Of a DNA stretch of 24,383 nt, positions 16,490 through 23,314 are shown piece by piece. Each line of letters begins with the position of its first letter. Position 1 is the first letter of the stretch. The notes beneath the pieces were generated by a model. It did no database searches. It was given only the letters and a program-made list of their open reading frames with translations, and had not been told where the DNA came from. Origin of the DNA: a virus. The stretch lies in IMG/VR virus record IMGVR_UViG_3300020536_000037, positions 1-24,383 of that record. One strand, 5' to 3'. The translations under genes were made by a program, and so were the position numbers.

Positions 16490-16535
16490 TTCCTGAGCAT
16501 GAAGTCAAACTGCTCACTACTAACAAAGGAGATAT

Positions 16536-16964
16536 ATGGCACAAGGAAATGGCAGGACAATCAATGTAAAATTACCCACAGCAAAGGTAATTACTGCATT
16601 GCAACAAGCACTAGCCAAGTTAGAACTTGACTACAAATCACAGGATGAAGCCGAAGTAAAGTACCAAAAGGCTACAGAAAAATGGCGTAAAGATGTTATC
16701 AAATTTGCAGTTGATAACATATCAAAAGCAGAAAACATACGCACTAACTATCGTCAATGGACTGGCAATCTCAATGTTGATTTTGATTTAACAATTAAAG
16801 AGAATGTACTTCCAAAAGAACCAGAGCGTGAGTTTGAAATAATGCATGCTAGTACTTACAATGAGATGAAGGAAGAAATGTCAAATGCCATTCGCATTCT
16901 TCAACTCACTGATGAACAAACGGTATCAACATCTACCTACAATTCAATAGCCAGATATTTGTAG
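16536..16964 (+). CDS. Conserved-looking phage protein of unknown function (142 aa)
   Basis: The start is fixed by a strong site (AACAAAGGAGATAT). The N-terminus reads MAQGNGRTINVKLPTAKVIT, followed by a long charged helix (ALQQALAKLELDYKSQDEAE, then KATEKWRKDVIKFAVDNISK). A beta-like segment (LNVDFDLTIKENVLP) and a helical C-terminus (ASTYNEMKEEMSNAIRILQL) complete it. No catalytic motif is visible. The arrangement suggests a coiled-coil protein that may dimerise. It starts a new transcript segment bounded by hairpins on both sides. Confidence 0.55.
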   Translation: MAQGNGRTINVKLPTAKVITALQQALAKLELDYKSQDEAEVKYQKATEKWRKDVIKFAVDNISKAENIRTNYRQWTGNLNVDFDLTIKENVLPKEPEREFEIMHASTYNEMKEEMSNAIRILQLTDEQTVSTSTYNSIARYL

Positions 16965-16970
16965 CAAGTC

Positions 16971-16999
16971 GGGCGTCTGCCAATAGGGGCAGGACGCCC
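16971..16999 (+). other. Intergenic hairpin GGGCGTC...GACGCCC
   Basis: GGGCGTC (16971-16977) pairs with GACGCCC (16993-16999), and TGCC/GGCA continues the stem with one bulged G. It lies right after the stop at 16964 and before the GTG-start gene. It lacks a U-tract, so termination is doubtful. Confidence 0.5.
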
Positions 17000-17017
17000 T
17001 CTAACAAAGGAGATACA

Positions 17018-17566
17018 GTGATAGATACAGACTATGACTTACTTCGCAATGAAGTAAAGCAACAGTTAGATATACAAGAAGGAACATACAATCCAGATGA
17101 CCGTGATACTAATGTTCGTATTGTTGAGGACATTCGTAAAGCGATTGACGGCATAGCAGATGGTGTTATACCATCAGCCACACACATAGCAGAGGTAGCA
17201 ATTGCAACCAATGCTAACCTACAAATCCGTGACTTTATCATGGGTGTACAACAAGAAAAAGATATCAACTATGTAGGTGAATACATATCATTACTTGGTA
17301 ATGTTATTGTCAAAGACAAAGCAATCCCATTAGCCACAGTATTTTGTGGATACCTATATCAAACTGAAGAAGTAGAACAAGCCAAGGCTATGTTGCTTGA
17401 TGTATTAACTCTCAATCCAGATTATGCATTAGCAAAACTATTAAGCAGAGTCTTTGCTGCCGAATGGCCAGCAGATGAGTTTAGTAAAATGTCACAACAA
17501 CTACACTCTAAAATTGTTGACACTATCTACGCAATAGATACTGAGGAAGTAACCAATGACAACTGA
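17018..17566 (+). CDS. DUF4192-like protein (182 aa, GTG start)
   Basis: The start is GTG at 17018 behind a full ribosome binding site (AACAAAGGAGATACA); no ATG competes. The protein is helical and acidic. Its second half (AIPLATVFCGYLYQTEEVEQ, AKAMLLDVLTLNPDYALAKL, LSRVFAAEWPADEF) closely resembles the TPR-like C-terminal part of actinobacterial DUF4192 proteins, where a 'LD.VL.L.PDY.LA.LL' pattern is followed by a Pro-containing segment. The biochemical role of that family is not known to me. Its presence supports an actinobacterial host. The end overlaps the DUF932 gene by 11 nt, suggesting coupling and a shared job. Confidence 0.65.
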   Translation: MIDTDYDLLRNEVKQQLDIQEGTYNPDDRDTNVRIVEDIRKAIDGIADGVIPSATHIAEVAIATNANLQIRDFIMGVQQEKDINYVGEYISLLGNVIVKDKAIPLATVFCGYLYQTEEVEQAKAMLLDVLTLNPDYALAKLLSRVFAAEWPADEFSKMSQQLHSKIVDTIYAIDTEEVTNDN

Positions 17567-18542
17567 TACTCTCATACACGGAGCCGTACGCAAGAGCGCA
17601 TGGCATAAGGCAGGCGTAGCAGTAGAGGCTACATCAGCCAGTGAGGTAGCCAGTCAAGCAGGATTAGACTGGTCAGTATCATTGCATGATATCGAGGCTA
17701 ACTATCAAGTGCCAGGTAACGAATCAGTTAATCGTATCCCAGTTGATAGTAAGAAAGCAGTTATCAAAACCATGCCAACAGGTGAGACATCAGCCATTGG
17801 CGTAGTAGGTAACCGCTATAAAGTATTTCAGAATGCAGAAATCTTTGGTGCATTAGATAACTTAATTGATTCTAGTGGACTTAGATACGCAGCCGCAGGT
17901 GAGTATGATGGTGGTGCAAAAGTCTGGATGTTAATGGAAACTCCAATGGAAATGACCATTGCAGATGACCCGCACTCAGCCTTCTTACTAGCCAGGACTA
18001 GCCACGATGGCAGCAGTTCAGTCATAATTAAACCAGTGATTGAGCGTTTGTTTTGTATGAATCAAATCAATAAGATATACAAAAACAATAACAAGTATAC
18101 TTACAGTTTAAATCATACAAGCAATGCAATGCTATCAGTGTCAGAGATTGCCAACATCATACGATTAACTTATGATATGGCTAATGATTACACCGCATTG
18201 GCAGATACATTACTTGATAGAAAAGCAAGTCATGAACATGCTAAAAATTATTTCAAGCGTGTGTTCCCACTACCTAGTAAGATAGAGGAAGCGCCGTATC
18301 ATTTGTTATCAACAGGTGAGAAGAAACAATTTACCAATGCAATCAATGCTAGAACTAAATCATTTGATATCTATGCTACCTCTCCTACACAGGAGAACAT
18401 ACGGGACACAGAGTTTGGTATGTGGCATGCAGTTATAGAGTGGGCTGACTATAATGCTAAGGGTAAAAACTTAGCAGTTAGCACAATGGCTGGTCGTAAT
18501 GATGGTGTTAAGACTAGAGCATTAGAGTTGTTAGAAGTCTAA
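17556..18542 (+). CDS. DUF932 phage/plasmid-like protein (328 aa)
   Basis: The sequence has the usual order of this family: an N-terminal 'W.K.GV.V' segment (SAWHKAGVAVE), then VGNRYKVFQNAEIFGALDNL followed by IDSSGLRYAAAGEYDGGAKV with WMLMETP, a central ARTSHDGSSSV / KPVIERLFCMNQI region, a helical part, and a C-terminal GMWHAVIEWADYNAKG / LAVSTMAGRNDGVKTRALEL. Length of about 330 aa is typical. DUF932 proteins are common in phages and plasmids, and a DNA-related role has often been suggested without proof. It overlaps the gene before and is coupled to the next through TAATG. Confidence 0.88.
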   Translation: MTTDTLIHGAVRKSAWHKAGVAVEATSASEVASQAGLDWSVSLHDIEANYQVPGNESVNRIPVDSKKAVIKTMPTGETSAIGVVGNRYKVFQNAEIFGALDNLIDSSGLRYAAAGEYDGGAKVWMLMETPMEMTIADDPHSAFLLARTSHDGSSSVIIKPVIERLFCMNQINKIYKNNNKYTYSLNHTSNAMLSVSEIANIIRLTYDMANDYTALADTLLDRKASHEHAKNYFKRVFPLPSKIEEAPYHLLSTGEKKQFTNAINARTKSFDIYATSPTQENIRDTEFGMWHAVIEWADYNAKGKNLAVSTMAGRNDGVKTRALELLEV

Positions 18543-18835
18543 TGGAACATTTATATTTAAATCAACTTAAATGTTCTTGCTTGCCATGTAGGCAAGACAG
18601 AGTAAGACAATGGGTAGGTAAGTTACTTGATGCTGGTATCCCCGCTGATAATATTATGATGGAGATTAACCAGTATGGTGGCAAAGTAATTATCTATTCA
18701 GGTAATGAAGATAAGAATTGCCATTGGTCGCACAAACAAAGATGGTGTTATCAGTTTAATGATAAAGCATTTGACTGGGCAATGACATGGTGGTATGCTC
18801 ACGGAGCAAGACAACTACAAAAGGAGATGGCATGA
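18542..18835 (+). CDS. Small Cys/Trp-rich protein (97 aa)
   Basis: The ATG overlaps the stop of the DUF932 gene. The protein starts MEHLYLNQLKCSCLPCRQDR: a CxCxxC cluster that may bind zinc, with further Cys at CHW and RWCYQ. The middle (AGIPADNIMMEINQYGGKVI then IYSGNE) is alternating alpha/beta; the C-terminus is Trp-rich (FDWAMTWWYAHGARQL). No family recognised. It belongs to the coupled 17018-19284 run upstream of the replication genes. Confidence 0.5.
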   Translation: MEHLYLNQLKCSCLPCRQDRVRQWVGKLLDAGIPADNIMMEINQYGGKVIIYSGNEDKNCHWSHKQRWCYQFNDKAFDWAMTWWYAHGARQLQKEMA

Positions 18836-19284
18836 CAATGTACTATACGGAAGTAGATGGTACTGAACCAACAGTATCTACACAGGTAGGTGGTATCAAG
18901 TATACCTTTACCAATGAATCACTTACTAAATTAATAGAAGAAAAAGAACAACTTAAAATAGAACTAGCACAACTTGAACGCAAGTTTAGAAGTGCTCGCT
19001 TTGATGTAAGAGAATTCTTTCAATCTAGATATGAAACAGATAGTGATGAGATTGTATGTGAAGTAGACGATGTTAATAATCTACTTATAAACCTAGAAAC
19101 TGAAGCGTTAACTAGGTCTTGGTCAGCAACAGTCACTATCACAGCCACAGTTACAGGTATAGAAGCACCTAATGCAGAAGCAGCCCAAGAAATTCTTGAT
19201 GATGCTTTTGAGGTTAACCTAACAATTGATGGTGATGTATGGGTAGATGATGTATCGGTTGAATCAGTACACGCTGAATCATAA
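18832..19284 (+). CDS. Coiled-coil, acidic protein of unknown function (150 aa)
   Basis: I start it at the ATG at 18832 because an AAAGGAG site precedes it by the right distance and it overlaps the previous stop (ATGA); the frame is open upstream to 18787 but inside the 97-aa gene. An N-terminal beta segment (MYYTEVDG, IKYTFTNE) is followed by a coiled coil (LIEEKEQLKIELAQLERKFR) and then a strand-rich acidic part (SATVTITATVTGIEA; DGDVWVDDVSVESVHAES). No motif of known function. A promoter for the next gene appears to lie in its last codons. Confidence 0.55.
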   Translation: MTMYYTEVDGTEPTVSTQVGGIKYTFTNESLTKLIEEKEQLKIELAQLERKFRSARFDVREFFQSRYETDSDEIVCEVDDVNNLLINLETEALTRSWSATVTITATVTGIEAPNAEAAQEILDDAFEVNLTIDGDVWVDDVSVESVHAES

Positions 19285-19287
19285 TGT
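19259..19287 (+). promoter_or_regulatory. Candidate promoter upstream of the RecB/Cas4-like nuclease gene
   Basis: TTGAAT (19259-19264), exactly 17 bp, then TAATGT (19282-19287) is a good sigma-70-like promoter. Transcription would start near 19294, immediately before the leader hairpin at 19301. It overlaps the 3' end of the 150-aa gene. Confidence 0.45.
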
Positions 19288-19300
19288 GATACACTAATCT

Positions 19301-19354
19301 TGAGCAGCCCTAGTTTCGGCTATCTCCTTTCTTAGGGCTGACTCATAAAGGAGA
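19301..19354 (+). promoter_or_regulatory. 5' leader hairpin whose loop can pair with the ribosome binding site
   Basis: TGAGCAGCCCTA (19301-19312) pairs with TAGGGCTGACTCA (19333-19345) with a single bulged base, a long stem. The loop contains TCTCCTTT (19323-19330), the exact 8-nt complement of the ribosome binding site AAAGGAGA (19347-19354) just past the stem. Pairing would form an H-type pseudoknot that hides the site. This looks like a translational switch for the nuclease gene, controlled by a protein, a ligand or ribosome loading. Confidence 0.55.
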
Positions 19355-19359
19355 CCATC

Positions 19360-20118
19360 ATAGAAATAGATAGAGATAGATACGGTAGACCATTGATAGT
19401 GCCACCCAAAGGTGGCAAACCAGTGGCCTATACACGAGCAACTACAATAGCCAATTCATTAGATGATGCATCAGCATTAGTAGCATGGAAAATGCGGATG
19501 GCTGCGATAGGTTTAACAACCAGACCAGATATATTATTATCTATTACTGCAGCACAAGAAGATAAGATGGCAGTTAACTCTTTGATTGAAGACGCTATGC
19601 AAGTAGCAGGTGCAAACAAAGCAGCCAACATAGGTACAGCAATCCATTCATTTGCTGAACAGTTAGATTTAGGACACGACTTAGGCGTGGTACCACCAGA
19701 GTGGATGCCAGATGTAAAAGCCTACGAACATGCAACTAAAATTCTCAACAACAAGTTCATTGAACAGTTCAGTGTGTTAGACAAATACAAAATTGCTGGC
19801 ACACCAGACAGAGTTGTTGAGTATAAAGGCGAGTTATTTATTGCAGATATTAAGACTGGTCGCATAGACCATCCAAGTAATATTGCAATACAGTTAGCAA
19901 TCTATGCTAACGGCTTGCCGTATGATAGTGCTACGGCAACCCGTAGTACATGGGGCGAAGTAAACAAAGATAAGGCAATCATTATCCATCTACCCGCAGG
20001 AACAGGCACGTGCAAGTTAGTGTGGATAGATATTAAAGAAGGCTGGAAAGGTTTACAATTAGCCATGAAAGCAAGAAAGTGGAGAGACCAGAAAGGTTTA
20101 ACCACTACATTTGAATAG
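19360..20118 (+). CDS. RecB/Cas4-like PD-(D/E)XK nuclease (252 aa, apparent AUA start)
   Basis: This is an exonuclease-type protein of the RecB/Cas4 superfamily, likely acting in phage DNA recombination or replication. With the start used here, motifs are: GTAIHSFAEQ (His96), AGTPDRVVEY (Asp150), FIADIKTG (Asp163, Lys165), and IAIQLAIYANG (Gln178, the RecB-family motif). The start is unusual. The ribosome binding site AAAGGAGA ends at 19354, and the frame is open from there with no ATG, GTG or TTG at the correct distance. ATA at 19360 has optimal spacing; ATC at 19357 is possible. The first standard start is TTG at 19393, 39 nt away, and using it would discard DRDRYGRPL, which looks like genuine N-terminal sequence. 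It lies behind its own promoter and regulatory leader. Confidence 0.85.
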   Translation: MEIDRDRYGRPLIVPPKGGKPVAYTRATTIANSLDDASALVAWKMRMAAIGLTTRPDILLSITAAQEDKMAVNSLIEDAMQVAGANKAANIGTAIHSFAEQLDLGHDLGVVPPEWMPDVKAYEHATKILNNKFIEQFSVLDKYKIAGTPDRVVEYKGELFIADIKTGRIDHPSNIAIQLAIYANGLPYDSATATRSTWGEVNKDKAIIIHLPAGTGTCKLVWIDIKEGWKGLQLAMKARKWRDQKGLTTTFE

Positions 20119-20125
20119 GAGAAAA

Positions 20126-20578
20126 ATGAGTAGCACTGAAGCACCAATCAGTATCAATCTCAAAACAGCAGGAGGCACACAGATAACTCTGCGTGCAGAA
20201 ACAGCAGACCAGTTTGCTGACATGATTGCACAAGGTATACATGTTATAACCGATGCAGTTACTGAAGTAGAACTAGCAGTCAAAGGGACATCAGCAAACA
20301 AGCCGATGTCAGTAGCAGACATTGCCTCTAGTTTCAATGCAAACATAGCATCCACAGAATCAGGTGGAGAAGAAACAGTAGAAGATAAATGGGGTAACAC
20401 TTGGGTATATAACAAGCCAGGTGCACCATCATGTGAACGTGGTGTCATGGTTCTTAAGTATGGTAAAGCACAGGCAACTGGCAAACCATACAAAGCATTC
20501 TATGACCCAGCAGCAGGTCCTCGTTGGACTGGGCCAAAAGTTCCAACAGAACTACGTACTAAGCCAATCTTTGCTTAG
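20126..20578 (+). CDS. Phage replication-region protein of unknown family (150 aa)
   Basis: The ATG at 20126 is chosen for its AGGAGA site at the proper distance; a start at 20111 would place the site inside the gene. The N-terminal part is strand-rich (ISINLKTAGGTQITLRAETA, then a helix DQFADMIAQGIHVI). A Ser/Glu-rich linker follows near residue 75. The C-terminal part (NTWVYNKPGAPSCERGVMVL, KYGKAQATGKPYKAFYDPAA) looks like a compact nucleic-acid-binding module with Gly/Lys/aromatic residues. Position between the RecB-like nuclease and the helicase suggests a single-strand DNA-binding or recombination accessory protein. That role is inferred from neighbours, not from a motif. Confidence 0.5.
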   Translation: MSSTEAPISINLKTAGGTQITLRAETADQFADMIAQGIHVITDAVTEVELAVKGTSANKPMSVADIASSFNANIASTESGGEETVEDKWGNTWVYNKPGAPSCERGVMVLKYGKAQATGKPYKAFYDPAAGPRWTGPKVPTELRTKPIFA

Positions 20579-20591
20579 TATTTTATAGTAA

Positions 20592-20622
20592 ATGGGGGCT
20601 GAGTCGTGGTGCCAGCCCCCAT
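20592..20622 (+). other. Intergenic 10-bp hairpin before the ATPase gene
   Basis: ATGGGGGCTG (20592-20601) pairs perfectly with CAGCCCCCAT (20613-20622) around an 11-nt loop. There is no U-tract; the AAAGGAG site of the next gene follows 8 nt later. It could be a processing or attenuation element. Confidence 0.55.
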
Positions 20623-20640
20623 CTACAGTAAAGGAGAACA

Positions 20641-21459
20641 ATGAAAACATTAATTAGAAGTGTTAACAATACAAATGTAGGTGGCGAACCTTTACCTGCC
20701 GTCTTTAAAGTATTTGAAAATGCAGGAATGATATTACGTAGAGCAGAGGTAACAGTAATAGCAGGCACCCCAGGTGCAGGCAAGTCATCAATTGCATTAG
20801 CAATTGCAGCCAAAACTAAACTACCAACTCTTTATTTTAGTGCAGATACCAATGCACATACCATGGCAATGAGATTGATTGCTATGACTGGTAACATCAG
20901 CCAGCAACAAGCAGAACAACTAATCAAACGTCAGCCAGAAAAAGCAAAAGAAGTATTAGCCAATGGTAATCATTTGTTTTGGTGCTTTGAATCCAGCCCA
21001 ACACTAAAAGATTTAGATGAAGAAGTATCAGCATTTGAAACCATTTGGGGCAAGAGCCCAGCACTTATAGTTGTAGATAATCTTATGGACATAGCAATGG
21101 ATGGACACGATGAGTTCGGTGGTATGCGTGCAGCCATGAAAGAACTTAAGTATCTGGCCAGAGATACAAACGCAGCACTACTTGTATTGCACCATACCAA
21201 AGAAGGATATGAAGGCAGTCCATGTCAGCCAAGGTCATCAATCCAAGGGCTAGTCAATCAGATACCAGCAATGGTATTAACTATTGGTCAGATGAAACAA
21301 GCAGATATGAATTACCTATGCGTTGCAGCAGTTAAGAATCGCTATGGTAAGGCTGACCAGACAGGTAACAACTATGTTACCCTTGCATTCAACCCAGAAT
21401 CTATGTATCTAGATGATGTTATGATTCGTTATATGCCACAGCAACAGGAGTTTGAATGA
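20641..21459 (+). CDS. RecA/DnaB-like ATPase, replicative helicase candidate (272 aa)
   Basis: The protein is a single RecA-fold ATPase domain. Walker A is GTPGAGKS (42-49). Walker B is ALIVVDN (141-147). A motif LLVLHHTKEG (180-189) matches the 'HH..K' segment after strand 4 in DnaB/RadA-type and RepA-like helicases, and a glutamine/serine-rich loop follows (QPRSSIQGLVNQ). Length is shorter than full DnaB (about 450 aa) because the N-terminal primase-binding domain is absent. Primase genes follow directly, so it is probably the phage helicase, or a RecA-like recombination motor. The start has an AAAGGAGAAC site, and the stop overlaps the next gene (ATGA). Confidence 0.82.
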   Translation: MKTLIRSVNNTNVGGEPLPAVFKVFENAGMILRRAEVTVIAGTPGAGKSSIALAIAAKTKLPTLYFSADTNAHTMAMRLIAMTGNISQQQAEQLIKRQPEKAKEVLANGNHLFWCFESSPTLKDLDEEVSAFETIWGKSPALIVVDNLMDIAMDGHDEFGGMRAAMKELKYLARDTNAALLVLHHTKEGYEGSPCQPRSSIQGLVNQIPAMVLTIGQMKQADMNYLCVAAVKNRYGKADQTGNNYVTLAFNPESMYLDDVMIRYMPQQQEFE

Positions 21460-21797
21460 GCAATCCACGCAAAGCAAAGGGTTCCAGCGCAGAAAGAGAT
21501 GTAGTTAATTGGTTAAAGAAATGGTACCCATATGTAGAGCGTAGGATTGCAGGTGCACACTTAGATAAAGGAGACATAGCAGGAGTTAATGGTGTAGTTA
21601 TAGAGGTAAAGAACCACAGAAAGTTAGACCTATCCGCATGGGTAAAAGAACTAGAAGTAGAAATTCAAAATGATAAAGCATGGACAGGTGTAGTCATACA
21701 CAAACGAACAGGTAAAGGAGATGTAGGAGAATGGTATGCAACAATGCCAGCAAAAATATGGATAGAATTAATTAGGAAGATTAATGGACAAACATGA
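21456..21797 (+). CDS. Holliday-junction-resolvase-like PD-(D/E)XK nuclease (113 aa)
   Basis: The fold signature is clear: Glu13 in GSSAERDVVNWL, Asp40 in LDKGDIAGV, and Glu50/Lys52 in VIEVKNHRK. This spacing is typical of archaeal-Hjc-like and phage resolvases of the PD-(D/E)XK class. It likely cuts branched replication or recombination intermediates before packaging. Its length is normal for this compact family. It is coupled to the helicase gene upstream by ATGA and overlaps the primase zinc-finger gene by 14 nt. Confidence 0.8.
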   Translation: MSNPRKAKGSSAERDVVNWLKKWYPYVERRIAGAHLDKGDIAGVNGVVIEVKNHRKLDLSAWVKELEVEIQNDKAWTGVVIHKRTGKGDVGEWYATMPAKIWIELIRKINGQT

Positions 21798-22125
21798 TGT
21801 ATCTGCCTACTTAGTACACGTAGGCGCCACCCTGCCAGCAGTGGGGCATGGTTGGCGCAAGATGAAGTGCCCATTCCACGGAGATAAACACGCATCATCA
21901 GCCGTTAACTACGAAGAAAATAGATTCAAATGTTTTGGTTGTGAAGCACAAGGTGATGTATATGATTTAATAATGTATAAAGAAGGAGGTAATTATATTG
22001 AGGCTATCAAATTCGCAGAGAGCATATCTCTTGCAGGCAACAGACCAGTACGCAAAGGACCTGCATCTAGCAACAGAATATCTTTCAACTCGGCATCTAT
22101 CGGTAGAAGAGGGCAGAAGTTTTAG
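21784..22125 (+). CDS. Primase CHC2-type zinc-finger protein (113 aa)
   Basis: The zinc-binding site of DnaG-type primases is seen as CPFHGDKHASSAV with Cys29 and His32, then RFKCFGCEAQGDVYDLI with Cys50 and Cys53. The segment after it (YKEGGNYIEAIKFAESI) also matches the helix that follows the zinc finger in DnaG. The ORF then continues through an Arg/Ser-rich tail (residues 85-113) with no clear fold while another frame encodes the TOPRIM protein. It binds template DNA and positions the primase; catalysis would come from the partner encoded by the next gene. The overlap of 128 nt is unusual. Confidence 0.85.
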   Translation: MDKHDVSAYLVHVGATLPAVGHGWRKMKCPFHGDKHASSAVNYEENRFKCFGCEAQGDVYDLIMYKEGGNYIEAIKFAESISLAGNRPVRKGPASSNRISFNSASIGRRGQKF

Positions 22126-22630
22126 CCTAGGTGTAGTAGCAAACCCATTGCCAGGACACGAGGTATATAAAAATAGATTAGCAATCCCTTATATAACACC
22201 ATCAGGTGTAGTTGATATTAGGTTTAGAAGCATGAACAATCACGAAGACCCTAAGTATATGGGTGTACCTGGGGCTAAGACTACAATGTTTAATGCACAA
22301 ATAGTATTAACAGCAGGTAGTTATGTATGTGTAACTGAAGGTGAGTTAGATACAGTAGTGCTATCAGTTAAGACAGGTCATCCATCAGTTGGTATACCTG
22401 GAGTTAATAACTGGAGGCCATACTATGCAAAGATACTAGATGATTTTGAAACAGTAATTGTATTAGCAGATGGTGATAACGCTGGCTTAGAGTTTGGCAA
22501 AAGACTAAGTAGAGAACTACATAATGTTAATCTCTTACAAATGCCAGAAGGACACGATGTTAACAGTATCATTGTGCAAGAAGGAAAGGAGTGGATAGAT
22601 GAGCGAATTCGAAAATGCTTGGGCAACTGA
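21998..22630 (+). CDS. Primase TOPRIM-domain protein with internal TTG start (210 aa)
   Basis: This is the catalytic half of a split DnaG-like primase. The N-terminus (AKDLHLATEYLSTRHLSVEE, then RSFSLGVV) matches the 'YL..RGl..e....f.lG' region before the TOPRIM domain. The catalytic residues are Glu114 in CVTEGELDT and Asp158/Asp160 in LADGDNAGLEFGK. Translation appears to start at TTG 21998, since a very strong site AAGGAGGT (21983-21990) lies within the zinc-finger gene just ahead. The first 43 codons overlap the zinc-finger gene in another frame, and the N-terminal primase-like residues begin within that overlap, so both readings look used. A ribosomal +1 frameshift making a fused protein cannot be excluded. 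Confidence 0.85.
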   Translation: MRLSNSQRAYLLQATDQYAKDLHLATEYLSTRHLSVEEGRSFSLGVVANPLPGHEVYKNRLAIPYITPSGVVDIRFRSMNNHEDPKYMGVPGAKTTMFNAQIVLTAGSYVCVTEGELDTVVLSVKTGHPSVGIPGVNNWRPYYAKILDDFETVIVLADGDNAGLEFGKRLSRELHNVNLLQMPEGHDVNSIIVQEGKEWIDERIRKCLGN

Positions 22631-22910
22631 CGAAGATTTTTGGGAGTTTGTTGGAGACAATAGAAAGTTAGTTGGCATAGCAATATCAAATGGTCAAGGA
22701 CTAGACATTCTTAATGCACTTAAAGATATCTATACTACGATAGAGAAAGAACCAGAGAGTGCTATGCGTATGCTTACACTACTAGGCACAGTTATATATG
22801 CCAGCAGCATAGGTGAAGGTAAACAATTTACAGATGAGATACAGGTAGTATCAGCAATGGAACAATTTGATAGCAGTATGAAGGAGATGTTAGATGAAGA
22901 ATCCAAGTGA
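22599..22910 (+). CDS. Small helical protein of unknown function (103 aa)
   Basis: The ATG has an AAAGGAGTGGATAG site and overlaps the end of the TOPRIM gene by 32 nt. The protein is acidic and helical (MSEFENAWATDEDFWEFVGD, ILNALKDIYTTIEKE, MRMLTLLGTVIYASSIGEGK). No family is recognised. It is coupled to the primase gene upstream and to the DUF1599-like gene downstream (17-nt overlap), so it likely serves replication or nucleotide metabolism. Confidence 0.55.
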   Translation: MSEFENAWATDEDFWEFVGDNRKLVGIAISNGQGLDILNALKDIYTTIEKEPESAMRMLTLLGTVIYASSIGEGKQFTDEIQVVSAMEQFDSSMKEMLDEESK

Positions 22911-23187
22911 TGTTGATGTAATCCTCAACGAACTGCGTAGTATTATGATGAAGAAGCAAGAAGATTACGGACCTTTGAACATCGCCCTTGCCCCTGGCGG
23001 TGCGATGAATGGGCTGAGGGTTAGGATGTATGACAAACTGGCTAGGCTAAATAACATGGCTGGTAAGGACGCCACGCCCAATTTTGAATCAATAGAAGAT
23101 ACCCTTATAGACCTGGCTAACTATGCAATAATAGGACTATTGGTACAAAGAGGACAATGGGAAGGTATCCACAATGTGGAAAATTAG
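22894..23187 (+). CDS. DUF1599 / nucleotide-modification-associated (Nmad1-like) protein (97 aa)
   Basis: The pattern KKQEDYGPLNIA followed by MYDKLARLNN and then SIEDTLIDLANYAIIG matches small phage proteins of the DUF1599/Nmad1 type, which are distantly MazG-like and linked to nucleotide metabolism or modified bases. Key acidic residues (E in QEDYG, D in DKLARL, ED..IDL) that would bind metal are present. The start has an AAGGAGATGTTAG site. It may adjust dNTP pools; no base-modifying enzyme is seen elsewhere in the window, so the substrate is unknown. Confidence 0.7.
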   Translation: MKNPSDVDVILNELRSIMMKKQEDYGPLNIALAPGGAMNGLRVRMYDKLARLNNMAGKDATPNFESIEDTLIDLANYAIIGLLVQRGQWEGIHNVEN

Positions 23188-23314
23188 AAATCCATTTTAC
23201 TGGGTAGATACACCCAGAGAAACTATACTTGTAGTTTGTTATCGTTGTTCCAAAAATTTTGCAATACATATAAAAAATGTACGAGTATATAATTATTGTG
23301 GTAATTGTAAATAA
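23174..23314 (+). CDS. Tiny zinc-ribbon protein (46 aa)
   Basis: The frame starts with an ATG overlapping the previous gene by 14 nt and ends TAA directly against the ATG of the sigma-like gene. It contains CYRC (Cys22, Cys25) and CGNC (Cys42, Cys45), a complete four-cysteine zinc ribbon with 16 residues between the knuckles. The N-terminus (MWKIRNPFYWVDTPRETILV) is otherwise uncharacterised. Tight fit between two genes and intact cysteine pairs support a real gene; its role is unknown, possibly DNA or RNA polymerase interaction. Confidence 0.6.
   Translation: MWKIRNPFYWVDTPRETILVVCYRCSKNFAIHIKNVRVYNYCGNCK

Noticed and set aside
19393-20118. Start of the nuclease gene at TTG 19393
   Set aside because: It is 39 nt from the only ribosome binding site and would discard plausible N-terminal protein sequence; the ATA at 19360 fits better.
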